Shown here piece after piece: positions 33,901-41,828 of a stretch of 64,000 nt of DNA; position 1 is the stretch's first letter, and each line of letters starts with the position of its first letter. The position numbers were made by a program, and so were the translations under genes. The notes beneath the pieces are model-generated. The model had not been told where the DNA came from. It worked only from the letters and a program-made list of their open reading frames with translations, and did not search any database. The stretch is from Glycomyces amatae (lineage in GTDB: Bacteria > Actinomycetota > Actinomycetes > Mycobacteriales > Micromonosporaceae), in the NCBI RefSeq assembly GCF_020991375.1, contig NZ_JAJLQZ010000001.1, positions 310,001 to 374,000 on the forward strand, given 5' to 3'.

Positions 33901-35855
33901 CCGCCCGCCTGTACTGGGTCCACGGCGTCCCCAAGGAGGACCAGGCGCGCCTCGCCGCGCAGGCCCGGTCCCTCGCCCGGGTGCGCGAGACCTTCGGCCG
34001 CCCCGACGCCATGGCCGGCCTGGTCGCCGAGCTCGAGAACGGGCTCTCGCCGTTCCTCGAGGGCACCCGGCTGTCCCTCCACCACGGCTACCGGTTGGAG
34101 GCGCCCACCGAGCTCGCCGCCGCGTACCTCGCCGAGGAGCTCGCGGGCACCGGCGCGTTCGCCGCGTCCGGCCGCGCCCGCGACCTGCTGGCGGCCTTCG
34201 AACGCCGGATCGGGCCCGCGGCGAAGGCCGCGTTCGAGCAGGACCTGGGGGCCCTCGACGGCGACCTGCACTCGCAGTGGGGCCTGGCCTGGAACTGGCT
34301 CGACGCGTTCCTGCACGGCGACGAGGGCGACGGGCACGACAGCACCGCCTTCGACAGCACCGACCTGCCCGAGGCCCTCGCGATCCTCCTGGCCGACGCC
34401 GACTCGTACGACGTCACCGCCGAACTCGTCGGCCAGGTGACCGGCCTCCTCGGCACCCACCCGCGCATCGACGACCGGGTCCTGCCGCTGCGCCTGGACG
34501 AGTTCCTCACCCGCACCTCGCGCTTCCGCACCGGGACCCTCCCGGGCTACCGCGCCTACCAGCGCCGCCGCGCCGAGATCATCGAGGCGCACCGCTCCAC
34601 CCTGCGCGTCGAGGAGTTCAAGCCCAAGACGATGGCCGGGTTCGTCCGCAACCAGCTCATCGACGACGTCTACCTGCCGCTCATCGGCTCGAACCTCGCC
34701 AAGCAGATCGGCGCCGGCTCGGGCGAGGGCCGCCGCACCGACCAGTCGGGCATGCTCATGCTCATCTCCCCGCCCGGCTACGGCAAGACCACCCTCATGG
34801 AGTACGTCGCCGACCGGCTCGGGATGCTCCTGGTCAAGGTGAACGGCCCGGCCCTGGGGCACGGCACCGTCTCGGTCGACCCGGCCGACGCGCCGAACGC
34901 GACCGCCCGCGCCGAGGTCGAGAAGATCAACTTCGCGCTCGAGGCCGGCAACAACGTCCTGCTGTACCTCGACGACATCCAGCACACCAACCCCGAGCTG
35001 CTCCAGAAGTTCATCTCGCTGTGCGACGCGCAGCGCAAGATGGAGGGCGTCTGGAACGGCCGCACCCGCACGTACGACCTGCGCGGGAAGCGCTTCGCGG
35101 TGTGCATGGCGGGGAACCCGTACACCGAGGCGGGCCAGAAGTTCCGCATCCCCGACATGCTCGCCAACCGCGCCGACGTGTGGAACCTCGGCGACGTCCT
35201 CTCCGGACGCGACCAGGTCTTCGCCCAGTCCTACATCGAGAACGCGCTCACCTCGAACAAGGTGACCGCGCCGCTGGCCTCGCGCGAGCGGGCCGACACG
35301 CAGCTGCTCATCCGCCTCGCGAACGACGACCCGACCGCCGACGCCGCGGCCCTGCGCCACCCGTACTCGGCCGGGGAGCTCGACCAGGTCCTGTCGGTGC
35401 TGCGCAAACTCGTCCACCTCCAGCGGACGGTGCTGGCCAACAACCTGGCCTACATCGCCTCGGCGGCGACCGACGACGCCTCGCGCACCGAGCCGCCGTT
35501 CCTCCTCCAGGGGTCCTACCGGAACATGAACCGGCTGACCGAGCGGGTCGTCCCGGTCATGAACGAGGAGGAGCTCGAGGCGGTCGTCGACGACCACTAC
35601 GCGGGCGAGGCGCAGACGCTCGCGTCCGGCGCGGAGGCGAACCTGCTCAAACTCGCCGAGCTCCGCGGGCGCCTGAGCGAGGAGGAGGCGGCGCGCTGGG
35701 AGGCCGTGAAGGAGGGCTTCCGGCGCGAGCAGACCCTCGGCGGGTCGAGCGACGATCCAATGTCGAGAGCCGTCGGCGCCATCACCCTGCTCTCCGACCG
35801 CGTCGCCGGCATCGAGGCCGCCCTCCGGCAAAAGAGCGGCGTTCAGCCGAGTTAG
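30918..35855 (+). CDS. Giant AAA+ ATPase of the DNA-repair-ATPase type
   Basis: 1645 residues from ATG 30918 (GAGGGA upstream). The first 430 residues are a beta-rich domain of the kind found in long bacterial proteins annotated as DNA repair ATPases (DUF3686-like, from memory). A long helical and coiled-coil region spans about 440-850. The C-terminal AAA+ domain has Walker A SPPGYGKTTLMEY near residue 1280, Walker B NNVLLYLDDIQHT near 1348 and a sensor-like CMAGNPYTEAG near 1396. No signal or membrane segment was seen, so it is cytoplasmic and perhaps recruited by the flotillin. The stop codon TAG is formed with the first base of a MITE, so the native C-terminus may have been slightly different. 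Confidence 0.75.
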   Translation: MAEEKTTTDEAAPASALDAGTYEVLSSRLADYADALADRAESLNAARTGAFGSSELALLGTTRIRTANNCVPRDMARVGDRLLFGYNVHMGLKARTDVADVFALHDFSREDLAFTEVAEPGHLLDDAKFTADFTEMYRYYRSTELLQVREVDTRLLAVFKIGDQLTDQRVLRWQTAPDGTAAYIDARGEADAVWPDPYDFEWTETTRDDHVTGRHPHVSIEDEIFVECLGGDLTIKIEDNTETGEGVYSEPVTERLQSLADAEIAYARIGPLILLRILPYKETVTRYLVYNTRTATIVRADGIGAACRRLPEDHGIIFPGGFYLNEGKLKTFDQDTTGLRFKRVVRSPNGEDVLYVFYNEPEGRSLLLPYNVIRKEVAAPMSVHGYAVFDDGTMAAFRFTGDEATRVHPVQVWSTPFVSEAHAAAAETGDTPIHRIGNAEAVRAVSDALSVARMVREMQPAQAVFEALIAAATRCLDDYPWLGDEGLFALDETLRQVRDTAEAVLDEYATVAELTAEARKSLEQAQADTVRLLRRARGEAPKSAEEWVGLLTDLRGAGGHLVTLRETRYIDLEGIDRLAADVTESLDATGRRAVAFLEREDAFTAYFEQIAGLEGKAGTVATVAESTPILEELDVRQRGLETLTEVVASLEIGDAVVRTQILGRVSEVLAAVNRARATLAARRRELAVGEGKAEFAAEFALLGQSVTAAISAADTPAACDEQLGRLLLTVENLETRFADFDQFLTRLADKRTDVYEAFSSRKQHLLDEAARRAEQLVSSADRILQAVARRTATLSSLDEVNTYFATDPMVERLRKVVAELRGLDDTVRAEEIEGRIAAARAEAGRALTDRLDLFDGDAVKFGEHRIPVNTQPLDLTLVPSGEGLAFSLTGTDYRHVVDDPAFASTEPYWAQFLPSENPEVYRSEHLAASLLAEHGPAKLLAADLPGFVSAAAAERYDEGYERGVHDADAAAILAEVLRLHTAAGNLRFTPACRAAARLYWVHGVPKEDQARLAAQARSLARVRETFGRPDAMAGLVAELENGLSPFLEGTRLSLHHGYRLEAPTELAAAYLAEELAGTGAFAASGRARDLLAAFERRIGPAAKAAFEQDLGALDGDLHSQWGLAWNWLDAFLHGDEGDGHDSTAFDSTDLPEALAILLADADSYDVTAELVGQVTGLLGTHPRIDDRVLPLRLDEFLTRTSRFRTGTLPGYRAYQRRRAEIIEAHRSTLRVEEFKPKTMAGFVRNQLIDDVYLPLIGSNLAKQIGAGSGEGRRTDQSGMLMLISPPGYGKTTLMEYVADRLGMLLVKVNGPALGHGTVSVDPADAPNATARAEVEKINFALEAGNNVLLYLDDIQHTNPELLQKFISLCDAQRKMEGVWNGRTRTYDLRGKRFAVCMAGNPYTEAGQKFRIPDMLANRADVWNLGDVLSGRDQVFAQSYIENALTSNKVTAPLASRERADTQLLIRLANDDPTADAAALRHPYSAGELDQVLSVLRKLVHLQRTVLANNLAYIASAATDDASRTEPPFLLQGSYRNMNRLTERVVPVMNEEELEAVVDDHYAGEAQTLASGAEANLLKLAELRGRLSEEEAARWEAVKEGFRREQTLGGSSDDPMSRAVGAITLLSDRVAGIEAALRQKSGVQPS

Positions 35856-36016
35856 GGCCTGTTGCCGAACTCCGCGGGGCGGAATCCGGCCCCTTGCCCC
35901 GCTCACTGCGTTGTCGGCGCTCCAGATACAACACCGGTATCTGGAGCGCCTTCCGCCTTGCGAGCGAACCAAGGGACTCGGATTCCACCACCCCGGGAGT
36001 TCGGCAACAGGCCCTA
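35853..36016. mobile_element. 160-bp MITE with 19-bp terminal inverted repeats and TA target duplication
   Basis: GGGCCTGTTGCCGAACTCC at 35855-35873 is matched exactly in inverse by 35996-36014, and both ends are flanked by TA (35853-35854 and 36015-36016). Inside lies a perfect 14-bp hairpin (arms 35916-35929 and 35937-35950) and further partial symmetry (GGAATCC at 35881, GGATTCC at 35981). The 160-bp length leaves no room for a transposase. TA duplications are typical of Tc1/mariner-IS630 and some IS5-type elements, so it would be mobilised in trans. The left end supplies the last base of the TAG stop of the giant ATPase gene, and the hairpins may also end its transcription. Confidence 0.75.
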
Positions 36017-36132
36017 AAGCCTCTCCGCTCGACCGTCCCGACCTGATCACCCGGTACGCTTTTCAACAAAAGCTCGGCGCGTAGCCCGTAGTTGCCCCTA
36101 CAGCCGCTAACCATCGAATAAGGGAGGTCCCC

Positions 36133-36843
36133 GTGCCGACGAAGACGGGAGACAAGATCAGGATCATCGTCTTGGGCACCGGCCCCGACGCCGAGACTGC
36201 TCGCGCGATCGCCGAGTCCGACGCCGATGTCGCGCTCGCCAAACAGTTCACCAAGACCGTGACCCACCTGGTCGTCGACGACACCGTCAAGCCCGCCGAG
36301 GCGCGCCTGAAGAAGGCCGAGGAGGCCGGCGTCCCGGTCCTCACCGTCGCCGAGTTCCGCGCCCTCCTCGTCGCCGGCGCCGAGGACGAGGTGGACCAGG
36401 CCGTCGAGGCGGAGCTCGAGGAGGCCCCGGCCGAGACCCCGGTCGCCGTGGTGGAGACCGACGTCGTCGACGAGACGCCCGACGCCGGACCGGCGGCGGT
36501 CGAGGAGACGGCGGCCGCGACGGAGCCGGTCCAGGAGCCCGACCCGATCGCCGACCCCGAGCCCCACGACTCCGAGGAGCCCGTGTCGCACGAGAAGCCG
36601 GCCCCCGCCGAGCCGGTCTCGGCGAGCGAGCCCACGCCCGCCGAGGAGCCCGAGCCGGCGAAGGACGACGCGCCGGTCGCCGAGGCGATCGACGAGCCCG
36701 AGGCGGCGGCCGCCGACCCCGACAAGGCGGTCCCGTCGCAGGCCGACGCGCCCGCGATCGAGAACGAGGCGAAGTCCGGCGCGAAGCCGGGCCTGTTCGC
36801 GAAGATCAAGTCGATCTTCAACGTGAGCGGCAGCCGCAAGTAA
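36133..36843 (+). CDS. BRCT-like domain protein with acidic tail
   Basis: 236 residues from GTG 36133 with GGGAGG upstream. Residues 8-80 resemble a BRCT domain: KIRIIVLGTGP, then VTHLVVDDTVK, KKAEEAGVPVLTVAEFRALL, as in the phosphopeptide or DNA-end-binding domains of NAD-dependent DNA ligase. Residues 85-215 are a low-complexity Glu/Pro/Ala-rich acidic linker, and the C-terminus (LFAKIKSIFNVSG) is a basic amphipathic helix that could touch membrane or DNA. It follows the giant DNA-repair-type ATPase and the MITE, and a strong terminator ends the unit. A functional link to the ATPase is inference. Confidence 0.65.
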   Translation: MPTKTGDKIRIIVLGTGPDAETARAIAESDADVALAKQFTKTVTHLVVDDTVKPAEARLKKAEEAGVPVLTVAEFRALLVAGAEDEVDQAVEAELEEAPAETPVAVVETDVVDETPDAGPAAVEETAAATEPVQEPDPIADPEPHDSEEPVSHEKPAPAEPVSASEPTPAEEPEPAKDDAPVAEAIDEPEAAAADPDKAVPSQADAPAIENEAKSGAKPGLFAKIKSIFNVSGSRK

Positions 36844-36860
36844 CCGCGAGCGGCAAGGCG

Positions 36861-36891
36861 AAAGCCCCGAGCCCTGCGGGCTCGGGGCTTT
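36861..36891 (+). terminator. Intrinsic terminator
   Basis: AAAGCCCCGAGCCC and GGGCTCGGGGCTTT form a 14-bp perfect stem with a 3-base loop, 17 bp after the stop of the BRCT-like gene. The stem ends in TTTA. Confidence 0.88.
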
Positions 36892-36944
36892 ACGCTGCCT
36901 GTAGAACGGCCGCTCGAATCCCGAACCCGCTGATTAAGAGTCGG

Positions 36945-36966
36945 CTGGACTGAGAGTTGAGTCCAG
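36945..36966. promoter_or_regulatory. Inverted repeat upstream of clpB, possible second operator
   Basis: CTGGACT and AGTCCAG flank eight bases that include TTG, so that TTGAGT, half of the HspR site, is present. It lies 60 bp upstream of the perfect-spacing HAIR element and may be a weaker HspR or other regulator site. Confidence 0.35.
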
Positions 36967-37026
36967 GGCCGGCGACCGCGGGGCCGGGTTCGCTCAGGGC
37001 GAACGCTTATAAATTCGTCGTAAAAA

Positions 37027-37047
37027 CTTGAGTCGTCTAGACTCAAC
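37027..37047 (+). promoter_or_regulatory. HAIR element (HspR operator)
   Basis: CTTGAGT, seven bases, then ACTCAAC matches the HspR-associated inverted repeat (CTTGAGT-N7-ACTCAAG) at 13 of 14 positions with exact spacing. A TATAAA that could be a -10 element lies just upstream at 37008-37013. HspR with DnaK represses clpB and dnaK operons in actinobacteria, so clpB here should be induced by heat. The leader between operator and start is about 120 bp and GC-rich. Confidence 0.85.
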
Positions 37048-37168
37048 TTGGCGGTCCGGACCGGGGCCGCCGCCGCGCGGACCGCCGCGACCGACCGCCG
37101 GCGGCGCACCGGACCGGGCACCGAGCCGACACCGAGCAGACTTCGACGAGATGAAGGGCACCACGTCC

Positions 37169-39772
37169 ATGGACGTCAACCGCTTGACCACCAAGAGCCG
37201 TGAGGTCATCTCCCAGGCCGCGCGCACCGCCGCGGCGGGCGGCAACCCCGCGGTCGAACCCTGGCACCTGCTCGACGCGCTCCTCACCGTCGACGGCTCC
37301 ACCGCGCCCGGCCTGCTCCAGCTCGTCGGCGTCACCCCCGGCACCGTCTCGGCCGAGACCGAGCGCCGCATCGAGGAGCTCCCGTCCGCGTCCGGGCCCT
37401 CGGTCTCCGAGCCGTCCATGGCCCGGGAGTCCCTGCGCGCCATCAACGCCGCCGACAAGGTCGCCACCGACTACGGCGACGAGTACGTCTCCACCGAGCA
37501 CCTCCTCACCGGCCTCGCCCAGGCGGGCGGCGACGTCGGCGCCCACCTCGCCGGGCTCGGCGCCACCGACAAGAAGCTCATCAGCGCCTTCCCGACCCTC
37601 CGCGGCGGCGACCGCAAGATCTCCTCCGCCGACCCCGAGGAGGGGTACAAGGCCCTGGAGAAGTACGGCGTCGACCTCACCGAGACCGCCCGCTCGGGCA
37701 AAGTGGACCCCGTCATCGGCCGCGACACCGAGATCCGCCGGGTCGTCCAGGTCCTGTCGCGCCGCACCAAGAACAACCCGGTGCTCATCGGCGAGCCGGG
37801 CGTCGGCAAGACCGCGATCGTCGAGGGCCTCGCGCAGCGCATCGTCGCCGGGGACGTCCCCGAGTCCCTGCGCGACCGCCGCGTCATCCTCCTCGACCTC
37901 GCCAGCATGATCGCCGGGGCCCAGTACCGCGGCCAGTTCGAGGAGCGCTTCAAGTCCGTCATGGAGGAGATCAAGTCCTCCGACGGCGAGATCATCCCGT
38001 TCATCGACGAGCTGCACACCATGGTCGGCGCGGGCAAGTCCGAGGGCTCGCTCGACGCGTCCAACATGCTCAAGCCGGCGCTCGCGCGCGGCGAGCTCCA
38101 CATGATCGGCGCGACCACGCTCAACGAGTACCGCGAGCACATCGAGAAGGACGCCGCGCTGGAGCGCCGCTTCCAGCAGGTCTACGTCGGCGAGCCCACC
38201 ATCGAGGACACCGTCGCGATCCTGCGCGGCCTCAAGGAGCGCTACGAGGTGCACCACGGCGTGCGCATCACCGACTCCGCGCTGGTCGCCGCCGCGCAGC
38301 TGTCGGCCCGGTACATCCAGGACCGCCAGCTCCCCGACAAGGCCATCGACCTCGTCGACGAGGCCGCCAGCCGCCTGCGCATCGAGATCGACTCGCGCCC
38401 CGAGGAGATCGACCAGGTCGAGCGGGCCGTGCGCCGCCTGGAGATCGAGGAGACCGCGCTCCAGAACGAGACCGACGACCCGGCCTCCGCCGAGCGCCTG
38501 GCGTCCCTCCAGCGGGAGCTCGCCGACCAGCGCGAGCGCCTGGCCGCGCTGTCGCGCCAGTGGGAGTCGGAGAAGGGCCGCATCTCGAAGGTCTCCGACA
38601 TCAAGGAGGAGCTGGACGACCTCAAGACCCAGGCCGAGCGCGCCGAGCGCGAGTACGACCTCGAGAAGGCCGCGCAGCTGCGCTACGGGCGCATCCCCGA
38701 GCTCGAGCAGCAGCTCGCCGAGGCCGAGACCGAGCTCGAGAGCGCCGACACCGACCCGGCCCACCAGCCGATGCTGAAGGAGGAGATCGACGCCGACGAG
38801 ATCGCGGACGTCGTCTCGGCCTGGACCGGCATCCCGGCCGGGCGGCTCCAGGAGTCCGAGACGCACAAGCTGCTCCACGCCGAGGAGGTCCTGGGCGACC
38901 GCGTCGTGGGCCAGCTCGAGGCGGTCACGGTCGTCGCCGACGCGCTCCGCCGCGCGAGGGCCGGGCTCTCCGACCCCAACCGGCCCACCGGGTCGTTCAT
39001 CTTCGCGGGCCCCACGGGCGTCGGCAAGACCGAGCTCGCCAAGGCCCTGGCCGAGTTCATGTTCGACGACGACCGGGCGATGATCCGCATCGACATGGGG
39101 GAGTACACCGAGCAGCACTCCACGGCGCGCCTCATCGGCGCCCCGCCCGGATACGTGGGGTACGAGGAGGGCGGCCAGCTCACCGAGCCGGTCCGCCGCC
39201 GCCCGTACTCGGTGGTCCTCCTCGACGAGGTCGAGAAGGCGCACCCGAGGGTCTTCGACACGCTCCTCCAGGTGCTGGACGACGGCCGCCTCACGGACGG
39301 GCAGGGCCGCACGGTCGACTTCCGCAACGTCATCCTGATCATGACCTCGAACCTCGGCTCCTCGGCCCTGGTCGACCCGCTCCTGGAGGACACGGCGAAG
39401 CGCGACCAGGTGCTGGCGGCGATCCGCAGCCACTTCAAGCCGGAGTTCCTCAACCGCCTGGACGACATCGTCATCTTCCACGCGCTGGAGCACGAGCACC
39501 TGAAGTCGATCGTGGACGTGCAGCTGCGCCACCTCGAGCGCCGGATGGAGACCCGCCGCCTGCGGCTGGACGTGAACGACTCGGCGAAGTCGTGGCTGGC
39601 CGACCGGGGCTTCGACCCGGTCTACGGCGCGCGGCCGCTGCGCCGCCTGATCCAGTCCTCGATCGGCGACCCGCTCTCCAGGGAGATCCTGGAAGGCAAG
39701 ATCGTCGACGGCGACACGGTGGAAGTGGGCACCAGCGACCAGGGCGACAAGCTCACCGTCACCAAGGGCTGA
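37169..39772 (+). CDS. clpB: ATP-dependent disaggregase ClpB
   Basis: 867 residues from ATG 37169 ([10 protein letters not shown]), with GAAGGG about 10 bases upstream. The longer frame to 37028 would run through the operator. ClpB resolves protein aggregates with DnaK. Domains: Clp N domain (1-145), first AAA+ module with [13 protein letters not shown] near 207 and [12 protein letters not shown] near 280, middle coiled-coil arm (about 395-515), second AAA+ module with [12 protein letters not shown] near 613 and [11 protein letters not shown] near 686, and a C-terminal domain. Length is normal and no key residue is missing. A HAIR element upstream indicates HspR control. Confidence 0.97.
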   Translation: MDVNRLTTKSREVISQAARTAAAGGNPAVEPWHLLDALLTVDGSTAPGLLQLVGVTPGTVSAETERRIEELPSASGPSVSEPSMARESLRAINAADKVATDYGDEYVSTEHLLTGLAQAGGDVGAHLAGLGATDKKLISAFPTLRGGDRKISSADPEEGYKALEKYGVDLTETARSGKVDPVIGRDTEIRRVVQVLSRRTKNNPVLIGEPGVGKTAIVEGLAQRIVAGDVPESLRDRRVILLDLASMIAGAQYRGQFEERFKSVMEEIKSSDGEIIPFIDELHTMVGAGKSEGSLDASNMLKPALARGELHMIGATTLNEYREHIEKDAALERRFQQVYVGEPTIEDTVAILRGLKERYEVHHGVRITDSALVAAAQLSARYIQDRQLPDKAIDLVDEAASRLRIEIDSRPEEIDQVERAVRRLEIEETALQNETDDPASAERLASLQRELADQRERLAALSRQWESEKGRISKVSDIKEELDDLKTQAERAEREYDLEKAAQLRYGRIPELEQQLAEAETELESADTDPAHQPMLKEEIDADEIADVVSAWTGIPAGRLQESETHKLLHAEEVLGDRVVGQLEAVTVVADALRRARAGLSDPNRPTGSFIFAGPTGVGKTELAKALAEFMFDDDRAMIRIDMGEYTEQHSTARLIGAPPGYVGYEEGGQLTEPVRRRPYSVVLLDEVEKAHPRVFDTLLQVLDDGRLTDGQGRTVDFRNVILIMTSNLGSSALVDPLLEDTAKRDQVLAAIRSHFKPEFLNRLDDIVIFHALEHEHLKSIVDVQLRHLERRMETRRLRLDVNDSAKSWLADRGFDPVYGARPLRRLIQSSIGDPLSREILEGKIVDGDTVEVGTSDQGDKLTVTKG

Positions 39773-39793
39773 ACCCGGCCGCGGGACGCGAGA

Positions 39794-39818
39794 GGGACGG
39801 CGGCGATGCCGCCGTCCC
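39794..39818. terminator. Hairpin terminator between convergent genes
   Basis: GGGACGGCGGC and GCCGCCGTCCC form a perfect 11-bp stem with loop GAT between the ends of clpB and the converging acetyltransferase gene, so it can serve both. Confidence 0.75.
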
Positions 39819-39844
39819 GCCGCGATGTGCTCCGCCCCAGCGGG

Positions 39845-40396
39845 TCACGAGCGCGGTTCCGGCGGCTGGAGCTCGCGGCGCATCTGCACGCAGGTCGTCT
39901 CGTAGCGCCTGATCCGGCCGTCGGGGAGCTGCTGGTCCCAGCCGTCGGGGACCGTGCCGTAGGCGGTGTAGCCGAGCCGTTCGTAGAAGGCGCGGTTCCC
40001 CGCCTCGTGCTGCTCGTAGCGCAGTTCGGCGCGGAAGCGGCCGCGTCCGCGGGCGCGATCCTCGAGCGCGGCGACCAAGAGCGTGCCGATGCCGCAGCGT
40101 TGCAGCAGCGGGTGCACGGCCAGCTGCCACAGGTAGCCGGCGTCGGTGAAGAGGGTGAAGTCGACCCCGCCGATCGCGACCGGAGGGCCCGAGGGCGTGC
40201 AGAGGGCCAGATAGTCGATATCGCCGATCTCGGCCCGGACCAGTTCACCGGCCACGGCCGCCAGGTGGAGCGGTCCGCCCGACCACTCGCAGTCGGCCAG
40301 GTCGTCACGGGTCAGGTCGCGGACGGTGAGCGGCACCGTCACCGCGCCGTGCGCGACCCCGGGGCCGCCGGACGGGTGCCGTCGCTGTTGGTTCAT
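39845..40396 (-). CDS. GNAT-family N-acetyltransferase
   Basis: 183 residues from ATG 40396 (MNQQRRHP). A later GTG within the first 20 codons (VTVPLTVRDL) is also possible. The GNAT core is shown by LWQLAVHPLLQRCGIGTLLV, with the acetyl-CoA pyrophosphate-binding R/Q-x-x-G-x-G/A pattern, and ELRYEQHEAGNRAFYERLGY, typical of the family C-terminal half. It transfers an acetyl group from acetyl-CoA to an unknown amine substrate. It is a stand-alone gene on the minus strand between clpB and a permease gene. Confidence 0.88.
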   Translation of the reverse strand: MNQQRRHPSGGPGVAHGAVTVPLTVRDLTRDDLADCEWSGGPLHLAAVAGELVRAEIGDIDYLALCTPSGPPVAIGGVDFTLFTDAGYLWQLAVHPLLQRCGIGTLLVAALEDRARGRGRFRAELRYEQHEAGNRAFYERLGYTAYGTVPDGWDQQLPDGRIRRYETTCVQMRRELQPPEPRS

Positions 40397-40517
40397 ACAG
40401 TGAGCCTGCCGGTGCCAGGGACGGCAGCGCAACCTCTTCTTCCCGCTCGCCTCGCCCGCGTCGTGATCTGATCGCTCATCGTGGCCGCGGCCCCCGCCCG
40501 TCCCTACCATTGGGCCG

Positions 40518-41747
40518 GTGACAAGAACCGCGCCCGCCACCAGGGCCTTCCGCCTCGACTGGGCGGACCTCACCGGGCTCGGCATCCTCGCCGCCGGGCT
40601 CCTCTGCTGGGCCGCCGGCGCCCTCCCCACCGGCGAAGCCCTCGCCGGCCTCGCCCGCGTCGCCCCGCTCGTGCTCTTCCTCGGCACGGTCATGGTCATG
40701 GTCGCGATCGTCCAGGCCTCCCAGCTCTTCGACGCCGCCGCGCTCGCCCTCGCCCGCCTCGGCCGCGGCAGCCACGCCGCCCTCTTCGCCTGCTGCTTCC
40801 TCCTCGCCGCCGCCACCACGATCCTCCTCAACCTCGACACCACGATCGTCCTGCTCACCCCCGTCATGCTCGCCCTCGCCGCCGCCACCCGCGCCCCCGC
40901 GCTCGCCCTCGCGACGACCACCGTCTGGCTCGCCAACACCGCCAGCCTCCTCCTGCCCGTCTCGAACCTGACGAACCTCCTCGCCGCCGACCGCATCGGT
41001 CTCGACGTCCCCGGCTTCGCCGCGCGCATGTGGGCACCCCAGCTGGCGGTCCTCGCCGCGACCGCCCTGTGCCTGTGGCTCGCCTTCTGGCGGCGCCGCC
41101 ACCGCGAACTCGACCGCTACCTGGTCCCCGCCGCGCCACCGCGGATCGCCGACCGCCGCCTCTTCTGGACCGCCGCGGCCGTCTGCGCCGGGTTCGTCGC
41201 CGCCGTCGTCGCCGAGGTCCCCCTCCAGATCGCCTCGACCGCCGCCGCGGCCGTCCTCATCGCCCACTGCCTGCGCCGCCGCCGCGACCTCCTGTCCTGG
41301 GAGCTCATTCCCTGGCGCCTCCTCGTGCTCACCGCCGGACTGTTCCTCCTGGTCCCGACCCTCATGCGCCACGGCGGCGACGCGGCCGTCGCGCTCCTCA
41401 CCGGCCCCGCGGACGGCGACGCGGGCGTCTTCCGCGCCGGCCTCGCGGGCGCGGCCCTGTCGAACCTCGTCAACAACCTGCCCGCCTACGCCGCGGTCGA
41501 GTCGGTCGTCCCGCCCGGCAGGCCCGATGTGCTCCTCGGCCTCCTCATCGGCACCAACGTCGGCCCGCTCGTCACGCCGTGGGCGTCGATGGCGACGCTG
41601 CTGTGGTTCGACCTCGTCTCCGGGCGCAGGCCCGGCGTCCCCGGCGAGCAGCGCCTCCGCGTGCCGCTCGGCAGGTTCGCCGCCACCGGCGCGGTCCTCG
41701 CCGCGGTCGCGACCGCCGCCGGCCTCGCGGCCCTCGTGTGGCTCTGA
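40518..41747 (+). CDS. ArsB/NhaD-like ion transporter permease
   Basis: 409 residues from GTG 40518. About eleven hydrophobic helices span the chain. The repeated hairpin motifs characteristic of the ion-transporter superfamily are visible: TTILLNLDTTIVLLTPVM, with TASLLLPVSNLTNLL in the first half, and AALSNLVNNLPAYAAV, with LIGTNVGPLVTPWASMATLL in the second. These correspond to the substrate-binding regions of ArsB, SLC13-like and NhaD-type antiporters. The transported ion (arsenite, dicarboxylate or sodium) cannot be assigned, and no ars genes are adjacent. Confidence 0.82.
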   Translation: MTRTAPATRAFRLDWADLTGLGILAAGLLCWAAGALPTGEALAGLARVAPLVLFLGTVMVMVAIVQASQLFDAAALALARLGRGSHAALFACCFLLAAATTILLNLDTTIVLLTPVMLALAAATRAPALALATTTVWLANTASLLLPVSNLTNLLAADRIGLDVPGFAARMWAPQLAVLAATALCLWLAFWRRRHRELDRYLVPAAPPRIADRRLFWTAAAVCAGFVAAVVAEVPLQIASTAAAAVLIAHCLRRRRDLLSWELIPWRLLVLTAGLFLLVPTLMRHGGDAAVALLTGPADGDAGVFRAGLAGAALSNLVNNLPAYAAVESVVPPGRPDVLLGLLIGTNVGPLVTPWASMATLLWFDLVSGRRPGVPGEQRLRVPLGRFAATGAVLAAVATAAGLAALVWL

Positions 41748-41828
41748 CAGACGGGCGCCGCGTACCACTATGGAATGAATATTCGCGGTTCCGGAGCACG
41801 GACCGGCACCATTGGTCATAGTCCTCAC

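Noticed and set aside
35855-36014. Inverted repeat as a simple terminator
   Set aside because: The 19-bp ends are 120 bp apart, flanked by TA, and surround an independent hairpin, which fits a MITE better, although it may also terminate transcription.
33303-36050. A 915-codon minus-strand open frame across the giant ATPase and the MITE
   Set aside because: Shadow of the AAA+ gene. It crosses the MITE and contains no motif.
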